A stretch of DNA of 64,000 nucleotides from BOG-933 sp037132135 (GTDB lineage Bacteria; Pseudomonadota; Alphaproteobacteria; Azospirillales; Azospirillaceae), in contig JBAXPR010000001.1 of the NCBI GenBank assembly GCA_037132135.1, forward strand, positions 1-64,000, read 5' to 3'. A program made the translations under genes and the position numbers. The notes beneath the pieces were generated by a model. The model was not told the origin of the DNA. It did no database searches and saw nothing but the letters and a program-made list of their open reading frames with translations. Position 1 is the first letter of the stretch. Every line of letters begins with the position of its first letter. Below, piece by piece: positions 17,289 through 26,000 of this stretch.

Positions 17289-17317
17289 CTTATACGTATC
17301 AGATTGCGACCTGTCAA
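17289..17317 (-). promoter_or_regulatory. Consensus sigma-70 promoter of nuoL-nuoM
   Basis: On the minus strand: perfect TTGACA (17317-17312), a 17-base spacer, TATAAG (17294-17289, 5 of 6). The predicted start near 17282 gives a leader of about 170 bases before the nuoL ATG at 17113. This is the best promoter match in the window. Confidence 0.7.
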
Positions 17318-17601
17318 TCCGCTCCGCGCCAACGACAGTGATTTAAATTACTTAATCGCCATCGGGCTTCCCCCGATCGTAACAGTTCGAATTGTAATGA
17401 CCGGTCAGTGGTTATACGGTAGTAGTCGTACTTAGGTGAAAACTGGTTGACATCTTCAACATGCAGGGAAATACTTATACCACAATCGGCCTCATTATGA
17501 CGAAGAAATCGTGTTTTCACAACTATTGTTCTGCTGTTGCGTTCTATTCCTGATTACTGCGGGCGCTACCATACGCCCGGCGAAGGTATTCAGGCGACGA
17601 G

Positions 17602-17638
17602 ACCGGGATCGAAGGCAAGCGAGACCCGGTATTTTTTT
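17602..17638 (+). terminator. Terminator-like hairpin with T7 tract
   Basis: ACCGGG (17602-17607) and CCCGGT (17625-17630) form a 6-bp stem followed after one base by seven T. No coding gene ends just upstream on this strand, so it could end an unannotated small transcript. Confidence 0.45.
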
Positions 17639-17852
17639 GTAAGTTTTTGTCATGACGTTCGACTGACGTTCGCATTCAGTACAACTATTGCATACTGTCG
17701 TATAGATGAAGGACTTAATAGAGATGTATGTTTGCGCATGGCATATCATTCGGACCGATCGGCATCACTTTCCATTTCGCTCATAAAACTTTTACGGTGA
17801 ACAGTCCCTCTAACTCAGGAATTTTCTGACCACGATCTCAGTTGAGTTCCGC

Positions 17853-17884
17853 TCACTTCATGCCAAGTGACCACACTTTTTTTT
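17853..17884 (+). terminator. Weak terminator-like hairpin with T8 tract
   Basis: TCACTT-6-AAGTGA stem (17853-17870), then eight T at 17877-17884, six bases past the stem. The stem is short and AT-rich, so this is tentative. Confidence 0.3.
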
Positions 17885-18109
17885 CCGGCCCCGAGAAGTG
17901 CCGCCGCAGTACCGACCTTACCCCGCGGTGCGGCTCCGCAACCGGGTTGGACATAGCCACCGGAGCAGGACGATGACGGGCCGATCTGCCGCCTGGAGAC
18001 CCGACGTGACGCCCGAGCCCGAAACACCGCCAGACGCCCGCCGCCCCAGCATTCAGCCCGGACGCCGCGCCGTTTGGGTGGACCGCGCCGCCGCCCGGAG
18101 TGCGGCGCG

Positions 18110-18901
18110 ATGACCGCGGCGTCGAGGCCGACGGACCGGCCGGGACCGGCCCTGCGCGACCCTGCCGATGACGTCGGCGGCACCGGCCGGGCCGCCGATC
18201 TCCAGCGATGTGCCTCAGAACACCAGAGTCGGGACAGCGCCAAGCTGATCCGCTACAGCAAGAAGTTGCGCAATCAGATCGGCGGCATGCGGACTGCCGA
18301 CATTGAAGTCCGCAATATTAACAACGGACAGCTGACCGGATATTATCCTTATTGTTGTTATGACTCGTTTGGCCGCACCCGCGTTGCCAGTTCGATCAGC
18401 ATCACCCAGGATTTGGCTAATCCAACCTCTCTGCCCAGGGCGGTGATCACCATCGCTGCCCACAGCGGGGCCGCCGCAAAGCGGGCCGACTCGCTAGTCA
18501 CTCTCAACGTCGTTCACGAACTGAGCGACTTCGGCATAAGACAGGTCATTTATGTCAAACCGACCGAAATAAGGTATTTCCTGATGGATTCGGACTTTCG
18601 GCGCGCCGATGGCGTTGATCCGAAGCACCCCCACGATCTGACGATCAGCGATCTCGCAATTCTCGAACACGTACGACGCTTCAACAGCCTGCCATCGGGC
18701 AAAATTCCGGCGCGCGACCTCGAAGGCATGATCCAGTTGGGCCTCATGGCCGGCGTCGAAAACAAAAGTGCTTCCCTTAGACTGACCGACAAGGGAGCGG
18801 AATGGCTGCTTGCTGCAACGCAACAACTCCGCGCCATGACTCAGCCGCGCAGCGCTTTACTTGGTAACCGGGAGAGCGTAGTGTTACCATCGGGGCGTTG
18901 A
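18110..18901 (+). CDS. Hypothetical protein with possible C-terminal winged-helix-like segment
   Basis: 263-residue protein of unrecognised family. The first 45 residues are Arg/Pro-rich and probably disordered. The middle (about 60-170) alternates strands and helices (RTADIEVRNINNGQLTGYYPYC, IRQVIYVKPTEIRYFL). The C-terminal part (HDLTISDLAILEHVRRF, ARDLEGMIQLGLMAGV, LRLTDKGAEWLLAA) resembles a helix-turn-helix with a wing, but this is only pattern reading. The ATG at 18110 is one of several possible starts; a later start near the RNQIGGM segment cannot be excluded. Confidence 0.6.
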   Translation: MTAASRPTDRPGPALRDPADDVGGTGRAADLQRCASEHQSRDSAKLIRYSKKLRNQIGGMRTADIEVRNINNGQLTGYYPYCCYDSFGRTRVASSISITQDLANPTSLPRAVITIAAHSGAAAKRADSLVTLNVVHELSDFGIRQVIYVKPTEIRYFLMDSDFRRADGVDPKHPHDLTISDLAILEHVRRFNSLPSGKIPARDLEGMIQLGLMAGVENKSASLRLTDKGAEWLLAATQQLRAMTQPRSALLGNRESVVLPSGR

Positions 18902-18947
18902 GCGGACGGGCACTCGTAAACCAATAAACAACCACTTGGAGGGCAAG

Positions 18948-19433
18948 ATGGATTACTGTTCAACTGCTGGAAAGTCACTTACCGTCCAGAAGTTTCTCGA
19001 CAAATATGGTCATTCGGCGTTGAAAATTCGCTCATCGCTGACGGTCGCCGAGGCCGCGGCGTCCTTTGCCGACACGGAGCACGGGCGGAAGTACTCGATC
19101 GCGGTGGTTGTTGACGATAACGATCAGGTTCGGGGTGTCCTGTCGCTTGGGGATATTGTTTTCGGCCTCTACCGGCATCGCGAGAAGATTTTCAAGATGA
19201 CCGTCGGGGCCATCATGTCTGCCAACGTTCATACCGCCTGCCTTGCCGACGACATCCTGTGCGTGCTCCAGCGTATGGCCCATTGGGACATCCGGCACAT
19301 GCCTGTCGTCGAGGACGGCGTCCTTCATGGTCTGGTAACGAGAAAGGACGCCCTTGAGGGCCTGTACGACGAGGCCGCCCTGGAACTCAAACATATGACG
19401 GAGTTCGTTTTCCGGTCCGGGGCAAGATATTAA
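18948..19433 (+). CDS. CBS-domain pair protein
   Basis: 161-residue protein made of two tandem CBS motifs (a Bateman module), about residues 25-83 and 88-150: SLTVAEAAASFAD, IAVVVDDNDQVRGVLSLGDIVFGLYRH, then MTVGAIMSANVHTACLADDILCVLQRMAHWDIRHMPVVEDGVLHGLVTRKDALEG. Such modules bind adenosine nucleotides and regulate partners; there is no attached effector here. The ATG at 18948 follows GGAGGG; an in-frame TTG just upstream overlaps that ribosome site. A strong terminator follows. Confidence 0.92.
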   Translation: MDYCSTAGKSLTVQKFLDKYGHSALKIRSSLTVAEAAASFADTEHGRKYSIAVVVDDNDQVRGVLSLGDIVFGLYRHREKIFKMTVGAIMSANVHTACLADDILCVLQRMAHWDIRHMPVVEDGVLHGLVTRKDALEGLYDEAALELKHMTEFVFRSGARY

Positions 19434-19467
19434 GCAGTCCGGGGATAGTATTATTTGAACGTCTTGG

Positions 19468-19507
19468 GTCCGACGGCGCGGCGTGCTGTCGGACACGGGT
19501 TTTTTTT
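19468..19507 (+). terminator. Rho-independent terminator after the CBS gene
   Basis: GTCCGAC (19468-19474) pairs with GTCGGAC (19488-19494), then after five bases a run of eight T (19500-19507). It lies 35 bases after the CBS-gene stop on the same strand. Confidence 0.7.
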
Positions 19508-19521
19508 CATTGGGGGCTGTG

Positions 19522-19920
19522 ATGGACATGGTTTTTGCCACCCACTGCGGTTTCGTCCGAAACACCGCCGTCGTCTGCCACCAGGATGGTTTTGATTCGG
19601 TCGCCAGCTGCCGCAGCGCGGAGAGCTTCAGCCACCCCAGCCCCGAGACCCCCCTTCCCGGCCTGGGCGGACAGATCGAGGAGGTCATGGCTTCGATCAA
19701 CGCCGCCGGTTGGAATCATCATCAGGTTCCGGACGCCGAACGCCTTCCCCCCGAGGAACGGGCGCTGGCCGCGGACCGGTCCGGCGCCGCCGACGGCGAC
19801 GCTCAGACCTCCGGCCTCGGCGGCCAGATCGGCAACCTCGCGGCGGCGCTGAATGAAATCGGCTGGAACCACCATCGCGTTCCGGCCGACGAAAGACTGC
19901 CCCCGCAGGAACGGGGATAG
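19522..19920 (+). CDS. Hypothetical protein with an internal 34-residue duplication
   Basis: 132-residue protein of unknown family. After about 45 N-terminal residues, a 34-residue unit beginning GLGGQI and ending ER occurs twice, starting 51 residues apart; the two copies share 22 of 34 positions, including an invariant GWNHH block and ERLPP. The linker is Ala/Asp-rich. The invariant Trp-Asn-His-His could bind a metal or ligand, which is inference. ATG at 19522 is preceded by GGGGG; an in-frame codon at 19483 lies inside the terminator of the upstream gene. Confidence 0.65.
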   Translation: MDMVFATHCGFVRNTAVVCHQDGFDSVASCRSAESFSHPSPETPLPGLGGQIEEVMASINAAGWNHHQVPDAERLPPEERALAADRSGAADGDAQTSGLGGQIGNLAAALNEIGWNHHRVPADERLPPQERG

Positions 19921-20013
19921 GCGGTAATTCTGGTGGCACCGGCAAGGAAAAGCGGCAAAACCCCGCAGCGCATGACGCAATTTGATTCCAGACGGGAGCC
20001 ACAAGCTTATATC

Positions 20014-20217
20014 ATGAGCCTTTTCTGCTTCCGACGTCCGGTCAGAGTGCCAAAATTCTTGCGCGCCGCGAGATTAGCCTTGTTGATTTGCGGAGCAGGG
20101 CCTATTTTCTCTGGGTGTGGGGGCGGTGCCGCAGGCGCTTGTCAGGTGTGCAACTACAATGTTTTTCAATTCAAGGGCGGGTTCCCGGCTGTGCTGGTTG
20201 CGCCATGTCTGAATTGA
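20014..20217 (+). CDS. Possible small lipoprotein
   Basis: 67-residue open frame with an N-terminal Arg-rich segment, a hydrophobic stretch (LALLICGAGPIFSG) and a lipobox-like IFSGC. The mature part is short and Cys/Gly-rich (CGGGAAGACQVCNYNVFQFKG). The ribosome site is poor and the composition is less biased than in neighbours, so it may not be translated. The frame extends upstream to 19933 without better support. Confidence 0.35.
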   Translation: MSLFCFRRPVRVPKFLRAARLALLICGAGPIFSGCGGGAAGACQVCNYNVFQFKGGFPAVLVAPCLN

Positions 20218-20283
20218 AGGCGTTATCGGCCGTGACTAGCGATTTCTAACCGGCGAGCGGCAAGGCCTACCTGGGACAAGAAC

Positions 20284-20943
20284 ATGTTCGGATCCATTCT
20301 GCACGCATTTTCCGTCGCCGCCATGAGCCATCACGAAGGCCACCTCCAGGTCATCCAGACCGCCCTGACCTCCGGTCAGTTTTGTGCGACCGCTTTTCAT
20401 ACCGTCGAAGATCTGGTGACCGGTATGAAGCACAGCCCCTTCTCCTGCGCGGTCATAGATTTGTTGTCGCCGGGTCAGAAGGATTGTGCGGTTATCCGGT
20501 TGCTGAAAACCCTTTCCCACGGCATTCCGCTGATCATTATTGCGGACCGGTGTGACGTCTCGACGGCGGTCGACTTCATGAAGGCAGGCGCCGCCGATGT
20601 TATTGTTGGCGAGGTCAGCCCCACGACTCTGTCGGACCGTATCAGCGAGGCGATCATCAGGACCTCGGCAACCGGGAGCCGGGGCATTTCGACCCCCGAC
20701 GCCACGCGGCGCCTGGCCAGCCTGACCCCCCGGGAACTCTCCCTGGTTCAGTTGCTGGTCCAGGGCTATCACAACAAGGAAATCGCAACCCACCTCGGGC
20801 TGAGTTGCCGGACCGTTGAATCCTATCGAAAGAATGCCATGAGGAAATTGCGGGCGAAGACCATTTGTGATTTGGTAAAATTGACGCTGCGCCTTGATTT
20901 GACCAAAGTCAATTTGTCCAGAGGCCTCTCTGACACCTCCTGA
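20284..20943 (+). CDS. LuxR/FixJ-type response regulator with degenerate receiver
   Basis: 219-residue two-domain regulator. The N-terminal 120 residues have receiver-like strand/helix order and Asp 59 in AVIDLLSPG at the phospho-acceptor place, but the acidic pair at the end of strand 1 is absent (SVAAMSHHEG), the Thr is Ala (IIADRC) and the Lys region reads VGEVSP, so phosphorylation is doubtful. The C-terminal HTH is canonical for LuxR/FixJ: LTPRELSLVQLLVQGYHNKEIA and GLSCRTVESYRKNAMRKLRAKT. It precedes the orphan sensor module by 51 bases in the same direction. Confidence 0.88.
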   Translation: MFGSILHAFSVAAMSHHEGHLQVIQTALTSGQFCATAFHTVEDLVTGMKHSPFSCAVIDLLSPGQKDCAVIRLLKTLSHGIPLIIIADRCDVSTAVDFMKAGAADVIVGEVSPTTLSDRISEAIIRTSATGSRGISTPDATRRLASLTPRELSLVQLLVQGYHNKEIATHLGLSCRTVESYRKNAMRKLRAKTICDLVKLTLRLDLTKVNLSRGLSDTS

Positions 20944-20994
20944 TTCGTTTTGGTTAACTTCATTATTGCGGTTCTTTCCTGGGACTGATCTGAG

Positions 20995-21981
20995 ATGAAA
21001 ATGCTTTTTGGGCCAGGGGGCCACACGGATGCCAACAGGCTTTATGTCTGTTTCGTCGGCGCTCTGGTCGTCCTGACCTTGGCCATGGTCGTCAGCTATC
21101 GGACCTCGCTCGCGACGGACCGTGATCTCGGCAGTCTGCGGGCCGGGCTGGATGATCGTGCCCCGTTGCGGCGGTTGCTCTCTGAACTCGGGTTGATGAG
21201 GGCGGATTTGGTCCGGGGCCATGAGTTTGATGGCGAGAGCGCCGAAATCCGCGCCCTGATGGTCGGACTGGCCGCCAATCCACCGGGCCTTGAGGCCGGC
21301 ACCGGCGACAGCGAGCCCTATGGCCGCGCCCTTGCCGGGTTTGCCGCCGCCGCCGACCGTGCCACCACGCTCCGGGCGCGCTACCGGACCCTGGTCGACC
21401 ATGATCTGGCCGAGGCGGCCCGGCGCGTTCGCGGCGGCATCACCCTGCTGATCACCACCGCCCTCGCCCGGGGCGAAGGTCCTCTGGCGGCCGGAGCCGG
21501 ACGCCTGCTCGACACCTTCGCCACGGTCGCGGCCGAGGGCTGGCGCAGCCTCGAGACCACCGACCCCGGGATGCGGGCGACGCACCAGCGATTGCTGGCC
21601 GATCTGTCGAGCGACCTGGCCGAACCGAGCCCCCCGGGGGCTCCGGCCGAACTCAGCGATCGCCGGCGATCCCTTGGCGGCGATCTCCGCCGCTACCGCG
21701 CGGTGTGCGATGAGGCCGTGGCCGTCATCGGTGAAATCAGGCAGATCGCGGCCACCGATCTCGGCGAGATTGAGGCGACGATGAGGCGGCTTTCCGACGG
21801 ACATCAGAAGTTTTTGGAAAACGCAGCCAACACCGCCGAAGACAGCGTAAGAACCCAGCTCGCCGTTGCGTCGGCAACTCTCAGGCTGAGCCTGGGGTGC
21901 TGCATTGTCATCAGCTTCTTGTTTATTGCTTTTATCGTGGTGGTCTATTTTCCCTTGATTCGTCAACCTGCTCAAGACTAG
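20995..21981 (+). CDS. Two-TM sensor-like membrane protein with no output domain
   Basis: 328-residue protein built like the sensory half of a chemoreceptor or kinase: TM helix (about 17-37), a 260-residue mostly helical periplasmic domain rich in Arg/Ala/Leu (two helical bundles by pattern), then TM2 (about 298-321, LRLSLGCCIVISFLFIAFIVVVYF). It ends PLIRQPAQD, exactly where HAMP, kinase or MCP domains normally follow. The open frame stops cleanly and no kinase fragment follows in any frame that I can see. It may act with the LuxR-type regulator just upstream. Family not named. Confidence 0.75.
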   Translation: MKMLFGPGGHTDANRLYVCFVGALVVLTLAMVVSYRTSLATDRDLGSLRAGLDDRAPLRRLLSELGLMRADLVRGHEFDGESAEIRALMVGLAANPPGLEAGTGDSEPYGRALAGFAAAADRATTLRARYRTLVDHDLAEAARRVRGGITLLITTALARGEGPLAAGAGRLLDTFATVAAEGWRSLETTDPGMRATHQRLLADLSSDLAEPSPPGAPAELSDRRRSLGGDLRRYRAVCDEAVAVIGEIRQIAATDLGEIEATMRRLSDGHQKFLENAANTAEDSVRTQLAVASATLRLSLGCCIVISFLFIAFIVVVYFPLIRQPAQD

Positions 21982-22590
21982 GGGATGGCGGGTCTCGATT
22001 CGATGCTCGCCGACGCCTCAGTCGGAGACGGTCTCCCCGGCCTTTCCGCTATCGATCCGAATCGCATACTGGCGAATTGCCCGCTTCTTTCTGACCGTCG
22101 CCTTTTCAATGCAATCAATCCGGCTCATCCGGTGCAGCAATGCCCGATATGCAACCGGAGATAAAAACCTGACATGCTTCCTCGGTACCCATAGTTTCAT
22201 CGTCATCTGCTCCGGGAACTGGGGACTGGGGCCTCAGGAGATTGAAACAGTGGGGGTGGCTCACGACCGGCGACCTGTCTTCGCCGGCCCCGACCCGGCC
22301 CCGCTCCGCCCGTCGGCGGTAGTTGTCCCGGTCGCCTTGGCCGGACATGACCCTTAAGGGTTAGATAGACGGATCGATGTGCAGGGTGCAAACGGTATCT
22401 GCAACCAGATGGTGGGAAAATGCCCCGAGTTCAGGTATATCGGATCGGATATGGTCACGGTCGGCCGCTTAACAGACCGAAGCACCGTCTCCGACCCGCC
22501 CCCCGTTCGGACGATGCCTCATTGACGATCACTGGGGAGCTGAAACGGGCCTGAGCAAAGACAATAATAAGAAGCGGGGGAAAAAATCTC
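21982..22590. other. Intergenic region without supported gene
   Basis: About 0.6 kb. Short frames (for example 22018-22206 minus, 22109-22357 plus) lack ribosome sites and protein character. One hairpin is visible, CCGGCGA (22267-22273) with TCGCCGG (22281-22287), without a T-run. GGGGG lies 12 bases before the CZB gene start. Confidence 0.5.
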
Positions 22591-22992
22591 ATGCTGACGA
22601 ATCATGAGGTCGATGACGCCATAGTCGCACACTGTATCTGGGGGCAACGTCTCCGGGATGCTATCGATACCGGGACATTTGATCTTTCGCCAGGCGATGT
22701 GATCAAGGACGATGCCTGCACCTTCGGCCATTGGCTTTATGGCGATTCGATCCCAGAGGCGGCAAAGGCGTTGCCCTCCTACACCGAGATCATCACGATC
22801 CACGCCCAGTTTCATGAGTGCGCCGCCGGAATTGTCGATCTCGCCCTTCGCGGCAAGAAGCACGAAGCCCTCGAACGGATGGCCATTACCTCCGACTACG
22901 CAACACTCTCGATCATGCTTACCCAATGCTTGAGAAAGTGGCAGAAGGATGTCGAGGAGTTTTCGGGCCCGGCCTTCCTGACCTGCCCCTGA
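22591..22992 (+). CDS. Stand-alone CZB (chemoreceptor zinc-binding) domain protein
   Basis: 133-residue protein consisting only of a CZB domain. The zinc ligands are all present: His 14 (HCIWGQRLRDAI), Cys 43 in the hallmark CTFGHWLYG, and His 71 and His 75 (IHAQFHE). CZB domains are usually attached to chemoreceptors or diguanylate cyclases and bind zinc with high affinity. Here it is free-standing and convergent with the phytochrome operon that begins with a chemoreceptor, so an accessory role in that signalling is possible but unproven. Confidence 0.9.
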   Translation: MLTNHEVDDAIVAHCIWGQRLRDAIDTGTFDLSPGDVIKDDACTFGHWLYGDSIPEAAKALPSYTEIITIHAQFHECAAGIVDLALRGKKHEALERMAITSDYATLSIMLTQCLRKWQKDVEEFSGPAFLTCP

Positions 22993-23024
22993 TCCGGCGG
23001 CACCGGCGGCAGCGCCTCCTCTGC

Positions 23025-26000
23025 TCAGTGGCGGGCGATGAAGGGAAGTACGTCGGCGACCGCCAGCGGCCGGCTGAAGACATAGCCCTGGATCACGGTC
23101 ACGCCGACACCGCGCAGTTGCAACACCTGGCTCTGCAGTTCGACCCCCTCGGCAATGATCGAAACATTGAGGCTGGAGCCGAGGGCCATGATCGCCCGGA
23201 CGATGGCGAGGTCGCGGTTGCTCTGGGGCAGACCGTCAACAAAGGATTTGTCGATCTTGAACTTGTCGATCGGCATGTCGCGCAAACGGCCCAGCGACGA
23301 GTAGCCGCTGCCGAAATCGTCCAGCGCGAGGCGGACACCAAGCCGGCGCAACGCCTCAAGGATGCCAAGGGTCTTGCCGCTGACGTCCAGGTCGTCCTCG
23401 GTGATCTCGACCTCGATTCGCTCGGCCGGGACGCCGTATTCAGCCAGGGCCGCCGAAACTTTTGCCACAAAACCATCGTTGAGCTGGCAGGGCGCAACGT
23501 TGACCGCCACTCGCAGCTCATCGGGCAGCGCCGGCCCCCAGTCCCTGATCTGGCGGCAAACCGCCCTCAGCACCCAGTCGCCGATGTCCTCCATCAGCCC
23601 AAGCTCGTCGGCGATGGGCAGAAACTGGGCCGGCGAAATCAGCCCCTGTTCGGGATGCTGCCAGCGAATCAGGGCCTCGAGGCCCGTGGCCGCCCCGGAG
23701 TCGGCCTGACACTGGGGCTGATACACCAGCCGGAATTCGTTGTGAATCAGCGCCCGGCGGATTTCCGAACTCATGCGGAAGCGCTGCTCGACCTTTTCGG
23801 TCAGCTCCTTGGTGAAGAATTCGATCCGGTTGCGCCCAAGGTGCTTGGCGCGATACATCGCGGCGTCGGCCGCCTGGACCAGACGGCTCGGGTCGGTGCC
23901 ATTGTCGGGGTAGAGCGCAATTCCGGCCGAGGCCGAGGGAATGAAATCCTTGCCGGCCAGCAGGATCGGTGCCGAGAGCGCGGTGAGCAACCGGCCGGCC
24001 AGGGCCGCGACATGGCGGACATCCTGAACCCGCTCCATGACCATGATGAACTCGTCGCCGCCCCAGCGCGCCAGCGTGTCGCCCGGCCGCAGGGTTTCGG
24101 TCAGGCGCCGCGACATGCTGACCAGAAACTCGTCGCCGGCCGCGTGGCCCAGCGTGTCGTTGATGATCTTGAAATGGTCGAAATCGACGAAGACGATGGC
24201 CAGCTTCTCCTGGTTGCGGCTGGCTTCGAACAGCGCATGCTGCAGGCGGTCGGTGAACAGCATGCGGTTGGGCAGATTGGTCAGGGGGTCATAGGTTGCG
24301 AGGTACTGAAGATGACCCTCGACCTCCTTGGCCTTGCTGATATCGGTAAAAACGGTGACGAAATTGCGGATGTTGCCGCGATGATCGGAAACCACGGTGA
24401 TCGAGCCCCACATCGGGAAGGCTTCGCCGCTCTTGCGCCGGTTCCAGATTTCGCCGCGCCAGGAGCGCCGCTCCATGACCTCGCGCCACATGCCCTCGTA
24501 GAACGAGGCCGGATGGTAGCCCGACTTGAGCAGGCTGGGCGGCTGGCCGATCACCTCCTCCTCGGTGAAGCCGGTCATCTCGGTGAAAGCGCGGTTGACA
24601 CCGGTGATCAGGCCGCTGGCGTCCATGACCATGATCGCCTCGGCGGCGTTGGCATAGACCGTGTCCGACTGGCGCAGCCGATCCTCCGCCGCCCGCCGCT
24701 CGCTGATGTTGCGAAAGACGATCACGACACCGTCGACATGGCCGTGACCGGCATGAATCGGGGTCGCGATCAATTCTACCGGAAAGAGAGCGCCGTCGCG
24801 GCGGCGGAACAGCACCTCGCGGCTTGGCAACGCTTCGCCGGTACGAATCACGGCGAGGATCGGACAGGTGTCGCAATCGCAGACATGACCTTCGACCGGC
24901 TCGCACCGAACCGCCTCCAGGACACCGAGACCGGCGAGTTCGCCGGCCTCGTAGCCCAGCAACTGTGCCGCCACCGGGTTGGCAAAGCGGATATGCCCGG
25001 TCGAATCAAGGCCGAGAATGCCCTCACCCGCCGATTCGAGAATCGCGGCATTGCGCTGCTGCATCTCCTCGATGGCCAGCTGATATTCCTGGCGTTCGGT
25101 GACATCGCGCGAGTTGACCACCATCTGGCGGTCTTCCTCCGAGCGTTTGATCGTCGACTCGATCCAGTGGCTGCTACCGTCGGCGCGCCGGTAACGGAAC
25201 AGCACCGTGTCGGAGAGCCCGGTCGCCATCACCTTGTGCTGCGCCGCCTGCAATGCCGGCCGGTCCTCGGCCAGAGCCAACTCGGTCAGTGTCTCGCCGA
25301 TCAGGCTGTCGGGAGACCGCTCCAGAATCTCCCGGCAGGCCGGAGAGGTGAAAACGATCGCGCCATCGGCGTCATGGCGCGAGATCATGTCGGTCGAGTT
25401 CTCGGCCAGCAGCCGATAGCTGTGCTCGGACTGGCGCAGGGCGCGCAAGGCAAGGATTTCGACCAGATTGCGGCTGAGGGAGCGGGCGGCATCGCATTCC
25501 TGGTCGCTCCAGGGCAGCGAGTGGCCGCGCACGTTCTGTTCCCAGAGCGAAAACGAACGCCGGGGCTCGATGCGCGGGCCGCTGCTGTCGACGATCAGCG
25601 ATTTTTCGGGGTTGCCGGCCCAGGAAATGGTGCGCACAAGTTCGCCGCGAAACCACAGGATATAGTCGCCGAACGGCTCATCGAGACAGACCGCGAGCAG
25701 GCCGGCGCCACTGTCGACAAACGCGGCGGCCGGCGGATAAAGTTCGGCCAGGGTGTCGCAATGGAACTCCTGGTCGGTCGAAACCATGGTCTTGACCCAG
25801 ACCGCGAGCCGCTCGACCTGACCGTCATCGGGGGTGCGGCCCGCGAAATAGCGCTGACTGCCGATACCGATGGCCAGACCGCTGGCGCCGACCAGATCCA
25901 GGATTTCGGTCTCCATCAACCGGATCAGCTGCCCGACGTCGCCAAGCTCGCGCAGCATCCGCGTCAGGCCCACCAGGATCCACCGGATGCGGGTCATGTA

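Larger units (their letters stand above)
17318..18109. other. AT-richer intergenic region with two terminator-like hairpins
   Basis: About 0.8 kb without a convincing gene; base composition is clearly richer in A/T than the flanks up to about 17,890. It holds a TTGACA on the plus strand (17447-17452) and two plus-strand hairpin-plus-T-run structures (17602-17638 and 17853-17884). Short open frames here have no ribosome site or familiar protein features. Confidence 0.5.

Noticed and set aside
17314..17749. Short minus-strand frames (68 and 84 residues) upstream of nuoL
   Set aside because: They overlap the nuoL promoter region and lack ribosome sites or protein character.
20236..21975. 579-residue minus-strand open frame across the LuxR and sensor genes
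   Set aside because: Opposes two plus-strand genes with recognisable domains and reads as low-complexity Gly/Arg/Gln sequence.
20995..21981. Frameshifted chemoreceptor or kinase
   Set aside because: No HAMP, MCP or kinase sequence follows in any frame in the next 600 bases, so a recent frameshift is not supported.
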